From the NCBI GenBank assembly GCA_903927265.1, contig CAIYMF010000271.1, forward strand, positions 1 to 33,469: a stretch of DNA of 33,469 nt. The letters run 5' to 3'. This document shows, piece by piece, positions 7,788-17,334 of this stretch (positions are counted from its first letter, which is position 1; each line of letters starts with the position of its first letter). The notes under the pieces are model-generated. The model searched no databases, was not told the origin of the DNA, and worked only from the letters and a program-made list of their open reading frames with translations. Made by a program: the position numbers and the translations under genes. The stretch comes from an uncultured bacterium. Lineage in GTDB: Bacteria; Actinomycetota; Actinomycetes; S36-B12; CAIYMF01.

Positions 7788-8932
7788 CTGCGCCGCAGGG
7801 GGTGGCCGCGTGGGCCGAGGTTGATCTGACCGCAATCAGGTCAAACACTGCAACTCTGCGCAACGCCTCCGGTGTCGATGTGATGGCGGTGGTGAAGGCA
7901 GATGCGTACGGACACGGGTTGATAGCGAGTGCGCGAGCGGCGCGTGAAGGCGGCGCAACCTGGCTTGGCACCGCGTTTGTCAGTGAGGCACTCGCCCTTC
8001 GGGCCGCCGGTGACGACGGTTTACTCCTCGCGTGGTTGCATCCGCAGGGTGCCGATCTTGCAGGCGCTGTATTAGCCACTATCGACTTATCTGTGTCGAG
8101 CGTGCAGTTACTCGGTCAGGTGATCGACGCGGCCCACGCAGTCGATCGCGTGGCGCGTGTGCACTTGAAAGCCGACAGTGGACTGTCACGAGGGGGAGCG
8201 TCGAGTTCGGAATGGGACGACCTCGTCGCGCTCGCGGTTCGGGCGCAACGTTCCGGTGCTATCGATGTTGTCGGCCTGTGGTCTCACGTCGCGTACGGTG
8301 ACGAACCGTTTCATCCGGCAGTTGACGCGCAGGCCGTCGCTTTCGATCGTGCCTGTTCGGCAGCGGCGGCGGCTGGTGTCGGCGACGTCCTGCGACATTT
8401 CTCAAGTTCCGGTCCGGCCCTGAGGCGACCCGATCTTGCCTTCGACATCGTGCGCCCGGGTCTCGCTGTCTACGGGCTCTCTCCTGGCATTCATGTAGGT
8501 AAATCGAGCGACCTTGGCTTGCGTCCGGCGATGACACTGCGTTCAACGGTTGCGCAAGTTAAAGCGGTCGATGCCGGAGTCGGCGTTTCGTACTCCTACC
8601 GCTACACGACTGCGCGGGCGACGCGATTGGCACTCATTCCGATCGGGTACGCCGACGGAATCCCGCGGGCGGCAACGAACCAAGGCCCTCTTCTCGTGGG
8701 TGGGCAGCGAACGCAGGTAGCAGGCGCCGTGTGCATGGATCAAGTGGTGGTCGATCTTGGTTCGCAGTCGTCGGTCACGGTGGGCGATGAGGTTGTGGTG
8801 TTCGGTAACGGTCTCGATGGCGAGCCGACCGCGGCCGAGTGGGCTCAGGCAAGCGGAACCATCGTCTACGAAATTGTCACCCGAATTGGTCCGCGAGTTG
8901 CACGTGTCTATGTTGAGGGCGCGCCGAGATGA
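7784..8932 (+). CDS. alr: Alanine racemase
   Basis: Alr is a PLP enzyme interconverting L- and D-alanine, the latter for peptidoglycan cross-links. The 382-residue product has the PLP lysine in MAVVKADAYGHG (Lys38), and the opposing catalytic tyrosine in GVSYSYRY (about Tyr270). It also has HLKADSGLSRGG near residue 126, RPGLAVYGL, and the C-terminal-domain motif VCMDQVVVD. Size and motif order are standard for a type III-fold alanine racemase. ATG at 7784 overlaps the nnr stop, and the alr stop overlaps the next gene, both by 4 bp. Confidence 0.97.
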   Translation: MTAPQGVAAWAEVDLTAIRSNTATLRNASGVDVMAVVKADAYGHGLIASARAAREGGATWLGTAFVSEALALRAAGDDGLLLAWLHPQGADLAGAVLATIDLSVSSVQLLGQVIDAAHAVDRVARVHLKADSGLSRGGASSSEWDDLVALAVRAQRSGAIDVVGLWSHVAYGDEPFHPAVDAQAVAFDRACSAAAAAGVGDVLRHFSSSGPALRRPDLAFDIVRPGLAVYGLSPGIHVGKSSDLGLRPAMTLRSTVAQVKAVDAGVGVSYSYRYTTARATRLALIPIGYADGIPRAATNQGPLLVGGQRTQVAGAVCMDQVVVDLGSQSSVTVGDEVVVFGNGLDGEPTAAEWAQASGTIVYEIVTRIGPRVARVYVEGAPR

Positions 8933-9996
8933 CTCGTTCGCCCTGGCTCGCTCTCGGACTCGGGGCAGCACTTGCTGCGGGTGCGGCTCTCGGCGTTGCT
9001 GCTGAGCGGGCAGTCGTAGGTCGCTCGCTGCGCCCCGATCCCGAGGGTGATGAACCATTCGGGACGTTGCGCTCACCGGCCATTGAAGTGCGGGCCGACG
9101 ACGGTGCGGTTCTGCACGTTGAGGTCGACGAGCCGTCACGTGCAGTAGACGATCTCACGATCATTTTCAGCCATGGCTATTGCCTCACTCTTGACTGCTG
9201 GCATTACCAACGGCGTGATCTGCGCTCGCTGGCCCGGCTGGTCTTCTGGGATCAACGTGGGCACGGGCGCTCAACGCTCGGTCCGGTTCGGTACGGCGCT
9301 GACACCATTGAACGTCTAGGTCGAGACCTTGAACTCGTGCTCGATGCGGTAGCTCCTGATGGACCGGTCGTGTTGGTCGGTCACTCCATGGGTGGCATGA
9401 CAGTGATGGCACTTGCCGGGCAACGGCCAGACCTCTTCGGTACGCGAGTGCGAGGAGTGGCGCTACTCGGAACAAGTGCGAGTGGCTTGGGTGAAGTGAT
9501 GCTCGGTCTGCCTGCACCTGCAGCACGCATCGCGCATCGACTCGCACCAGCCGCGGTCTCTGCCCTCGCCCGCGCGGATTCGGCGCAAACATTGGCGCGT
9601 GATCGCGCCAATGACCTGGGGTTGTTGCTGACGCGCACGTATTCATTCGGCTCGTCGGTGTCGCCCGCCGTCAACGCGTTCACTGCCGAGATGTTGGCGA
9701 GCACTCCACTTGAGGTGATGGCCGACATTTTGCCGTCCTTCGAGCAGCATGATGCGGTGGCGTCGCTTGCTGCTTTCCATGGAGTTGACGGTTTGGTGAT
9801 GGTCGGAACGAACGATCTGCTCACGCCCCTATCGCACAGCCACGAAATCGTGCGCCATGTTCCCGGAGTGGAGTTCGTCGAACTTCCAGATACCGGTCAC
9901 ATGCTGATGCTTGAGCGGTATCCCGAAGTGAATGTGCACTTGCGGTCGTTGGTGGCCAGAGTTCGGGCATCAGGCTCGGAAGTCACGACATCGTGA
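8929..9996 (+). CDS. Alpha/beta hydrolase with N-terminal hydrophobic segment
   Basis: The 355-residue product begins with a hydrophobic, Ala/Leu-rich stretch (about residues 5-30) that may be a signal anchor. An alpha/beta-hydrolase fold follows: oxyanion region FSHGYCLTLDCW, FWDQRGHGRS, nucleophile elbow GHSMGG (Ser153), acid in GTNDLL (about Asp296) and histidine in DTGHML (about His324). All three catalytic residues are in place, so it is probably active; the substrate cannot be read from the sequence. It lies between alr and tsaE with 4-bp overlaps on both sides. I recall a hydrolase in this position in Streptomyces too, but a link to tRNA modification or wall synthesis is unproven. Confidence 0.88.
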   Translation: MTRSPWLALGLGAALAAGAALGVAAERAVVGRSLRPDPEGDEPFGTLRSPAIEVRADDGAVLHVEVDEPSRAVDDLTIIFSHGYCLTLDCWHYQRRDLRSLARLVFWDQRGHGRSTLGPVRYGADTIERLGRDLELVLDAVAPDGPVVLVGHSMGGMTVMALAGQRPDLFGTRVRGVALLGTSASGLGEVMLGLPAPAARIAHRLAPAAVSALARADSAQTLARDRANDLGLLLTRTYSFGSSVSPAVNAFTAEMLASTPLEVMADILPSFEQHDAVASLAAFHGVDGLVMVGTNDLLTPLSHSHEIVRHVPGVEFVELPDTGHMLMLERYPEVNVHLRSLVARVRASGSEVTTS

Positions 9997-10484
9997 GCGA
10001 TCGACTTCCCGTCGACTTCACAGTTGACGACGCCGATGCGATGCGTGCGCTCGGGGTGACAGTTGCCACGTGGGTGCGCGCTGGTGATGTGGTGGTCTTG
10101 TCGGGACCACTGGGGGCAGGCAAGACGACGTGGGCGCAGGGATTCGCGGAAGGCCTTGGCGTGCGAGGCCCCATCACCAGTCCTACCTTCGTGATCGCCC
10201 GGTCGCACCCGTCACTTGTCGAGGGCCCGGCTCTGGTGCACGTTGATGCGTATCGACTGAGCGGTGCGCTCGAGTTCGACGACCTGGGCCTTGATGCCGA
10301 CCTGGATCGATCCGTCGTTGTCGTTGAATGGGGCGATGACGTGGCCGACACCTTGAGTGACGATCGCCTAGTGGTTCACATCGAGCGAAGCGAAACCTTA
10401 GAAACGCTCTCAGCGGACGGCGCCGATGGCCCTCGTCGCGTCAGGGTGGCCGGATATGGCACGAGATGGACTGAGTCTTTGTGA
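9993..10484 (+). CDS. tsaE: tRNA t6A biosynthesis ATPase TsaE
   Basis: TsaE is the small P-loop ATPase that works with the TsaB-TsaD pair to place threonylcarbamoyl on A37 of ANN-decoding tRNAs. The 163-residue product shows Walker A SGPLGAGKTTWAQG (Lys44), the switch region SPTFVIARSH near residue 70, HVDAYRL near 84 and the VVVEWGDDV segment near 112. These are the family's ordered motifs. The start is GTG at 9993, overlapping the upstream hydrolase by 4 bp. tsaB follows after a gap of about 100 nt rather than an overlap, so it may have its own start signal. Confidence 0.95.
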   Translation: MSDRLPVDFTVDDADAMRALGVTVATWVRAGDVVVLSGPLGAGKTTWAQGFAEGLGVRGPITSPTFVIARSHPSLVEGPALVHVDAYRLSGALEFDDLGLDADLDRSVVVVEWGDDVADTLSDDRLVVHIERSETLETLSADGADGPRRVRVAGYGTRWTESL

Positions 10485-10528
10485 CGTCGGTGATTCGACC
10501 GGACCGTGCACGCCTTCCGTCGCGTTCA

Positions 10529-10555
10529 CCCCGTAACCCCCCAACCCCCTAATCC
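10529..10555 (-). other. C-tract cluster (G-quadruplex-like on the minus strand)
   Basis: In the gap between tsaE and tsaB, runs of 4, 6, 5 and 2 C are separated by 4, 2 and 4 nt. The opposite strand therefore has three long G-runs plus a GG, close to a G-quadruplex pattern. It is the only low-complexity patch in this otherwise tightly packed gene series. Confidence 0.4.
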
Positions 10556-10587
10556 GTTGGCACGCGGGTCTGTGCTTGCATGATTCC

Positions 10588-11232
10588 ATGATTCGACTCG
10601 CGCTCGACACTTCATCGGCGGCGGTCGCTGTTGCGGTGGTCGATGACGCTCGAGTGCTGGCAACCGAGATCGTGAACGCTGAGCAGCGTCAGGGTGAGAC
10701 ACTCGCGCCCATCGTGCAGCGGGTGCTTGCGCGTGCGGGCAACGTACTTCCGGACGAAGTCGTGGTGGGTGTTGGCCCTGGGCCGTTCACGGGGCTGCGT
10801 GTTGGACTCGTGACGGCGGAGGTTCTTGCCCGGGTGTGGGAGGTTCCGCTTGTCGGCGTCTGCTCTCTGGATGCCATCGCTCTCGCTTATTCAGGGGGTG
10901 CGGTCGCTGTTGCGACCGATGCTCGACGGCGCGAGGTGTACTGGGCGACGTACGACGCCGACGGCATGCGAGTAGGCGGCCCAGCTGTGGGTGCACCCGA
11001 CGTGGTGGCGGCGGAGTTGACCGGTCGCGTGGTGGTTGGCGTAGGAGCCTCGCGCTACCGAGCTCAATTCGAAGCTGCCGGTTGCGATGTGCGTGAGGCG
11101 CAAGCGCTTGACCCCGCGTACTTCGCCATCCTTCTTTCAGAACACCCTGAACTCGCGCTTGCGCCCCGCCCGCTGTACCTACGTGCACCCGATGCCGTTG
11201 AGCCACGTGCACGCGTCAAGGCTCAACCATGA
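10588..11232 (+). CDS. tsaB: tRNA t6A biosynthesis protein TsaB
   Basis: TsaB is the inactive ASKHA-fold partner that dimerises with TsaD in t6A synthesis. The 214-residue product begins [18 protein letters not shown] and contains LAPIVQRVL and the diagnostic [15 protein letters not shown] near residue 60, followed by [13 protein letters not shown] and [17 protein letters not shown] at 10576 would add four residues; ATG at 10588 matches the usual N-terminus better. TsaB lacks the paired metal histidines that TsaD has, as expected. It overlaps rimI by 4 bp. The order tsaB-rimI-tsaD is common in actinobacteria and firmicutes. Confidence 0.94.
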   Translation: MIRLALDTSSAAVAVAVVDDARVLATEIVNAEQRQGETLAPIVQRVLARAGNVLPDEVVVGVGPGPFTGLRVGLVTAEVLARVWEVPLVGVCSLDAIALAYSGGAVAVATDARRREVYWATYDADGMRVGGPAVGAPDVVAAELTGRVVVGVGASRYRAQFEAAGCDVREAQALDPAYFAILLSEHPELALAPRPLYLRAPDAVEPRARVKAQP

Positions 11233-11723
11233 CCGCAATTCCGGGCGTCAGCATCGAGCCCCTGCGGTGGTGGCAACTGCGCGAGTGCGTTGCCATTGAG
11301 CGAGTGGTCTTTCCCGCGACCGCGTGGAGCGAGGAATCATTCTGGGGCGAACTCGCTCGCTCGCCGGAGAGTCGCTACTTCGTAGCTGCCGTGCGTGAAG
11401 CGGACACCCCGACATCCGAGTCGGTGGTGATCGGCTACGCGGGGCTTGCTGCACTGCCTCCCGAAGCAGATGTTCAAACCATTGCCGTTGCCGAATCGGC
11501 ACGCGGAATCGGACTGGGTCGGGCCCTCGTGGATGCACTGATCGCTGAGGCCATCCGTCGGCACTGCACCACGGTGATGCTCGAAGTAGCCGATGACAAC
11601 GATCGGGCGATTGAGTTGTACGAACGCCGCGGGTTTGAGTCGATCTCGGTGCGGCGCGACTACTACGGTCCGTCCCGCGATGCGCGCATCATGCGTTTGC
11701 GAGTGGGGGTGACCTCAACGTGA
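11229..11723 (+). CDS. rimI: Ribosomal-protein-S18-alanine N-acetyltransferase-like GNAT enzyme
   Basis: The 164-residue product is a GNAT acetyltransferase. The acetyl-CoA loop is [17 protein letters not shown] near residues 95-112, after a beta strand with VQTIAVA. The C-terminal [20 protein letters not shown] segment is characteristic of RimI, which acetylates the N-terminal alanine of ribosomal protein S18 in E. coli. The substrate in actinobacteria may be broader. Its position between tsaB and tsaD, with 4-bp overlaps on both sides, is the conserved context used to name rimI. I see no extra domain. Confidence 0.9.
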   Translation: MTAIPGVSIEPLRWWQLRECVAIERVVFPATAWSEESFWGELARSPESRYFVAAVREADTPTSESVVIGYAGLAALPPEADVQTIAVAESARGIGLGRALVDALIAEAIRRHCTTVMLEVADDNDRAIELYERRGFESISVRRDYYGPSRDARIMRLRVGVTST

Positions 11724-12787
11724 GCGACGAACCGCTTGTTCTTGGAATCGAGACATCGTGCGACGAAACCGGAGTCGGAATCGTGCGAGGTTCGACACTT
11801 CTCGCCGATGCGGTTGCCAGTAGCGTTGACGAGCACGCTCGATTCGGGGGCGTTGTGCCGGAAGTCGCGAGTCGTGCACACCTAGAGGCGATGGTTCCCA
11901 CGATCGACCGCGCGTGCCGCGATGCGGGAGTAACACTCGGAGACATTGACGCGGTGGCGGTGACTTCTGGGCCGGGTCTTGCGGGTGCACTGCTCGTCGG
12001 AGTGTCAGCCGCCAAGGCACTGTCGTTGGGCCTGGGTACTCCGTTGTACGGCGTCAATCACCTCGCTGCCCATGTGGCCGTCGACACGCTTGAGAACGGA
12101 CCACTGCCGGAGCCGTGCATCGCATTGTTGGTGTCCGGTGGACACTCGTCGCTCTTGCGAGTGTCAGACATCACCGGTGACATTGATCCGCTCGGAGCCA
12201 CTCTCGATGACGCGGCAGGGGAGGCTTTCGACAAAGTGGCGCGTCTGTTGGGATTGCCGTTTCCTGGTGGCCCATGGATCGATCGCGCAGCGGTTGACGG
12301 TGACCGCGAGGCGATCGACTTTCCGCGTGGCCTGTCGCATGCCCGTGATCTCGAACGTCATCCCTACGACGTCTCGTTCTCAGGTCTCAAGACCGCAGTT
12401 GCTCGGTGGGTGGAAGCGCGTGAGAGGGCGGGTGACACGGTTCCCGTTGCGGATGTGGCCGCGAGTTTTCAGGAAGCGGTCGTCGATGTTCTCGTCCGTA
12501 AGGCATTGGCGGCGTGTAGCGACACGGGCATCGACATGCTGGTGTTAGGCGGGGGAGTGGCAGCGAACTCGCGGCTGAGGGCCGTTGCCGAAGAGCGGGC
12601 GACCGCCCAGGGGGTGCGGGTACGGGTGCCGAGGCCGGGCCTGTGCACCGACAATGGCGCCATGGTGGCCGCTCTCGGTTCGTTGATGGTGTCGCGCGGT
12701 CGGTCACCCTCGTCGCTCGCCATCGCGACCGATACCTCGCAGCCCGTGGATCAGGTGGCCGCACGCGAGGAGTCCTCACTCCCATAA
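11720..12787 (+). CDS. tsaD: tRNA N6-adenosine threonylcarbamoyltransferase
   Basis: TsaD transfers the threonylcarbamoyl group to A37 of tRNA. The 355-residue product begins [22 protein letters not shown]. It has [10 protein letters not shown] near residue 51, [13 protein letters not shown] near 83, and the metal-binding pair His114/His118 in [43 protein letters not shown] and the C-terminal [11 protein letters not shown] and CTDNGAMVA motifs are also present. All family motifs are intact and the length is normal. GTG at 11720 overlaps rimI by 4 bp. With tsaE and tsaB just upstream, this is the usual bacterial TsaB/D/E set; TsaC would be elsewhere. Confidence 0.97.
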   Translation: MSDEPLVLGIETSCDETGVGIVRGSTLLADAVASSVDEHARFGGVVPEVASRAHLEAMVPTIDRACRDAGVTLGDIDAVAVTSGPGLAGALLVGVSAAKALSLGLGTPLYGVNHLAAHVAVDTLENGPLPEPCIALLVSGGHSSLLRVSDITGDIDPLGATLDDAAGEAFDKVARLLGLPFPGGPWIDRAAVDGDREAIDFPRGLSHARDLERHPYDVSFSGLKTAVARWVEARERAGDTVPVADVAASFQEAVVDVLVRKALAACSDTGIDMLVLGGGVAANSRLRAVAEERATAQGVRVRVPRPGLCTDNGAMVAALGSLMVSRGRSPSSLAIATDTSQPVDQVAAREESSLP

Positions 12788-12886
12788 TCGGACGAACCGG
12801 ACACGCGGGGGTGCGAGGACGTTTTTCGAGGTTTCGTGGTCATGTGGGAGAATATGGGTCTACCCGCGAGTTGATAGGAAGTGGCT

Positions 12887-13699
12887 GTGATTCTGACCCG
12901 TGCTGCCGTGGCTGTGGCCTCGGTTGCGGCGCTCGGTGCTGGTGCGGTACTAGGGCACGTCTCGGGGTCGGCGGCTGCCGAGCCGGCGCCTGCTGCTGCA
13001 CAGCAGATTGTGGCGAGCGCGTCCCCGACGGCGAAGCCGACTGCCACAGCCAGCGAAGACTCGTACGCAGGCTCTACCTTGGTGCCCGACTCTGTACAAA
13101 AGGGCAGTAACGGAATCAACGTGGTCTCCAAGATCACGACCAAGAACCCGGTGTTCTTCATCACGATCGACGATGGGTGGGGTCAGCCGAAGTCCGCCAC
13201 TGCCTATGTTGCGTCGGCCCATCTGCCGGTGACCTCGTTCTTGACCAACGCGGCGGTGCAGGGAAACTGGTCATTCTTCAAGAAGATGAGCGCCTACGAC
13301 GCCGTGCAGAACCACACGATGACGCACAAGGCCCTGAGCAAGGACTCGACCGATAGGCAGTATGAGATCTGTGGTGCCCAGGCGCGCTACGCAGCCAAAA
13401 TCGGTACCAAGCCGTGGATTCTGCGCCCGCCATATGGCGCGGGATTCATGCCTCGTAGGTCGACTGCAGCCGCGATCGAAAAGACCGCCGCGTCGTGCGG
13501 CATCACGCACATTGCATTGTGGAACGTCACCGTCGACAAGAACGGCAAGATGGCCTTTGCTGGCAAGTCGTTCCAGAAGGGCGACATCGTTCTGCTGCAT
13601 TTCGAAGGCGACCTGACGGCCAACCTCAAGGCCCTGGTCAAGGCCTACGCCAAGCATGGGCTCAAGCCCGCCTCGTTGTCGCAGTACCTCGCCCGCTAG
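12887..13699 (+). CDS. Secreted NodB-type polysaccharide deacetylase
   Basis: The 270-residue product has a signal-peptide-like N-terminus (MILTRAAVAVASVAALGAGAV), an Ala/Pro/Thr-rich linker to about residue 75, and then a NodB homology domain. Motif 1 is FITIDDGW (Asp95, Asp96), motif 2 is NHTMTH (His143, His147), motif 3 is RPPYG near 177, and a late VLLHFEGD supplies the conserved Leu-His. The metal Asp-His-His triad is thus present, so deacetylation of an extracellular or cell-wall sugar polymer is likely. GTG at 12887 has AGGAAG 5 nt upstream; GTG at 12881 overlaps that site and is less likely. It lies 99 nt after tsaD and 10 nt before the next gene. Confidence 0.85.
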   Translation: MILTRAAVAVASVAALGAGAVLGHVSGSAAAEPAPAAAQQIVASASPTAKPTATASEDSYAGSTLVPDSVQKGSNGINVVSKITTKNPVFFITIDDGWGQPKSATAYVASAHLPVTSFLTNAAVQGNWSFFKKMSAYDAVQNHTMTHKALSKDSTDRQYEICGAQARYAAKIGTKPWILRPPYGAGFMPRRSTAAAIEKTAASCGITHIALWNVTVDKNGKMAFAGKSFQKGDIVLLHFEGDLTANLKALVKAYAKHGLKPASLSQYLAR

Positions 13700-13709
13700 A
13701 CAGGTCACC

Positions 13710-14648
13710 ATGACACCGGACGAATTACGTCGTCGGTTGAGTCGCGGGCCGCTGGTGATTGATGGTGGCTTGGCCACCCAACTTGAATCCGCGGGCCATG
13801 ACATTGGTGGCTCGTTGTGGTCAGCGCGAGTCTTGCGCGACGAACCCGCTGCGGTGCGCGACGCGCACGTCGCTTTCTTGGCCTCAGGTGCCGAACTGAT
13901 CATTACTGCGTCGTACCAAGTCAGTCGACGCGGCCTCATCGAAGTTGGTTCCAGCGCTCGCGAAGCCGATCAGTTATTGGTGCGCAGCGTGCAGCTTGCC
14001 GACGAGGCACGTGAACACGCCATCGCTGGTGGCGTGAGTCATCCGGGTGCGCTGGTTGCCGCCTCGGTGGGCCCATGGGGCGCCACCAATCACGACGGCT
14101 CCGAGTATCGAGGCCGATACGGTGTGCCGCGCCGCGAGTTGGTGGCTTTCCACCGTGAGCGACTCGAACCGCTGGTGGCGGCCGCACCTGATCTGTTGGC
14201 GGTCGAGACGATTCCTGATCTCGATGAAGTGGAGGCTGTCATCGAGGCGTTGAGCGATTACCCCGACCTTGCGGCGTGGATCTCTCTGACCACCCCCGAT
14301 GGTCGTACTGTGAGCGCCGGTCAGCCGTTGGGTGAGGTGGCGCAGGTAATCGCATCCTGCCCCAGTGTGGTGGCGGTGGGAGTCAACTGCTCCGCGGCCG
14401 ATCACGTGCTTCCGGCGATGGAGGCGCTTGCCTCAGCGAACCTGCCGCTGCTTGCGTACCCCAATGCCGGCCAGGTGTGGGACGCCGAGAGTGAGCAGTG
14501 GCACGGTCCGGCGGCGCCTGTCTTGCCGGCCGAACTTCCGCCGCGCTGGCTCGCGGCAGGCGTGCGCGTTGTGGGTGGCTGCTGTGGCGTTGGGCCCGAG
14601 GGGATTTCGGAGTTGGCAACGATGACTGCCGGCTGGCACTCGGATTGA
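13710..14648 (+). CDS. mmuM: Homocysteine S-methyltransferase
   Basis: The 312-residue product belongs to the zinc-dependent homocysteine methyltransferase family, which uses S-methylmethionine or S-adenosylmethionine to form methionine. It begins MTPDELRRRLSRGPLVIDGG and has the family's GGLATQLE, FLASGAELIITASYQ, GPWGA near residue 125 and VETIPDLDEVEA near 168. The zinc cysteines are GVNCS (Cys227) and GGCCG (Cys291, Cys292). The frame opens 54 nt further upstream inside the deacetylase gene, but ATG at 13710 fits the family start, with AGGT 4 nt before it. The methyl donor cannot be told from sequence. Its stop nearly abuts the groES promoter. Confidence 0.92.
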   Translation: MTPDELRRRLSRGPLVIDGGLATQLESAGHDIGGSLWSARVLRDEPAAVRDAHVAFLASGAELIITASYQVSRRGLIEVGSSAREADQLLVRSVQLADEAREHAIAGGVSHPGALVAASVGPWGATNHDGSEYRGRYGVPRRELVAFHRERLEPLVAAAPDLLAVETIPDLDEVEAVIEALSDYPDLAAWISLTTPDGRTVSAGQPLGEVAQVIASCPSVVAVGVNCSAADHVLPAMEALASANLPLLAYPNAGQVWDAESEQWHGPAAPVLPAELPPRWLAAGVRVVGGCCGVGPEGISELATMTAGWHSD

Positions 14649-14673
14649 CAGAGTGCTAACCGCTGCCTAGGCT
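14645..14673 (+). promoter_or_regulatory. groES promoter
   Basis: TTGACA at 14645-14650 and TAGGCT at 14668-14673, with 17 nt between them, form a near-consensus housekeeping promoter. The -35 box overlaps the mmuM stop codon. The transcription start would fall near 14680, at the edge of the CIRCE operator. A half-site GAGTGCTAA lies between the boxes at 14651-14659. Confidence 0.8.
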
Positions 14674-14678
14674 AAGTT

Positions 14679-14705
14679 CTGGCACTCTCACCCCGATAGT
14701 GCTAA
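14679..14705. promoter_or_regulatory. CIRCE operator (HrcA-binding site)
   Basis: The left arm CTGGCACTC (14679-14687) and right arm TAGTGCTAA (14697-14705) are separated by 9 nt, matching the CIRCE consensus TTAGCACTC-N9-GAGTGCTAA at 15 of 18 arm positions. CIRCE is bound by the heat-shock repressor HrcA. It sits at the predicted start of transcription, so HrcA would block initiation of groES-groEL. Confidence 0.85.
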
Positions 14706-14792
14706 GTCGAGTTGGGTCCGGCCCCGCGACGACGGCCCCAGCTGCTCGACTTGTCCAGCCATCACACCATCCCGCAAGGGGGAGGTCAGACC

Positions 14793-16794
<2,002 letters not shown>

Positions 16795-16804
16795 AAACAA
16801 CGTC

Positions 16805-16844
16805 GAAGGCCCGGCGCCGACCTTGCGGTCGGTGCCGGGCCTTC
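16805..16844 (+). terminator. Terminator-like stem-loop after groEL
   Basis: The arms 16805-16822 and 16827-16844 pair over 18 bp with one G-U and a 4-nt TTGC loop. The stem is very GC-rich but is not followed by a T-run, as is frequent in actinobacteria. It separates the rightward groESL unit from the leftward whiB3 gene (stop at 16865) and may serve both strands. Confidence 0.8.
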
Positions 16845-16864
16845 GTGCTGAGCGGGGTGAATTG

Positions 16865-17167
16865 TCAGGCGGAGACGGGGATTAGGCGTTGGGTGCCTGT
16901 CGTGATGATGGCCTCGCGCTCGTCTTCGGTCATGCCGCCCCATACGCCGTAGGGCTCGCGGACGGCAAGTGAATGGGCAGCGCAGGCGGCGAGCACCGGG
17001 CAGGTGGCACAGACGGCCTTGGCCGCGTTCTCGCGGGCGGATCGACTCGGGCCGCGCGCTCCCTCGGGGTGGAAGAACAATGCGGGATCTTCACCGCGGC
17101 AGGCACCTGATAGTTGCCAGTCCCAGAGGTCAGCGTTCGGACCGGGTAGCCGTGACACGTCAGCCAT
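16865..17167 (-). CDS. whiB3: WhiB-family Fe-S regulator, WhiB3/WhiD type
   Basis: The 100-residue product has the four WhiB cysteines at 23, 53, 56 and 62, which hold a redox- and NO-sensitive [4Fe-4S] cluster. The GVWGG turn at 74-78 follows, then a short basic-poor tail. The LPGPNADLWDWQLSGACRG opening and the FFHPEGARG segment closely match what I recall of M. tuberculosis WhiB3 and its Streptomyces orthologue WhiD, and the position next to groEL is the same in those genomes. WhiB3 links redox state to metabolism and virulence; WhiD controls spore maturation. The family acts by binding sigma-factor region 4. A GAGGAGA ribosome site lies 5 nt upstream of the ATG. Confidence 0.93.
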   Translation of the reverse strand: MADVSRLPGPNADLWDWQLSGACRGEDPALFFHPEGARGPSRSARENAAKAVCATCPVLAACAAHSLAVREPYGVWGGMTEDEREAIITTGTQRLIPVSA

Positions 17168-17210
17168 GGTGTTCTCCTCGTATGTTCTGTCGTCGTGTTC
17201 CGTTGCCGTA

Positions 17211-17243
17211 ACTCTAGAACCGCTTCAAAAGTTAGTCAACTAA
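17211..17243 (-). promoter_or_regulatory. whiB3 promoter with overlapping palindrome
   Basis: Read on the minus strand, TTGACT (17239-17234) and TAGAGT (17216-17211) are spaced by 17 nt, a strong promoter, giving a leader of about 36 nt before whiB3. A 12-bp palindrome, TTAGTCAACTAA at 17232-17243, covers the -35 box, a natural place for a repressor. The surrounding 17222-17285 is markedly AT-rich for this chromosome. Confidence 0.7.
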
Positions 17244-17334
17244 ATTGGATGAATAAGATACGAAACGAATGTAATTTTCCTCACAGGATCGGTGTCAAGG
17301 TGCGGGTCGAGCCAAGACACTCCACACTGAGCAG

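Noticed and set aside
12788-12886. Promoter for the polysaccharide deacetylase
   Set aside because: A TATGGG-like hexamer lies near 12854, but no -35 partner at 16-18 nt is convincing, so no promoter is called.
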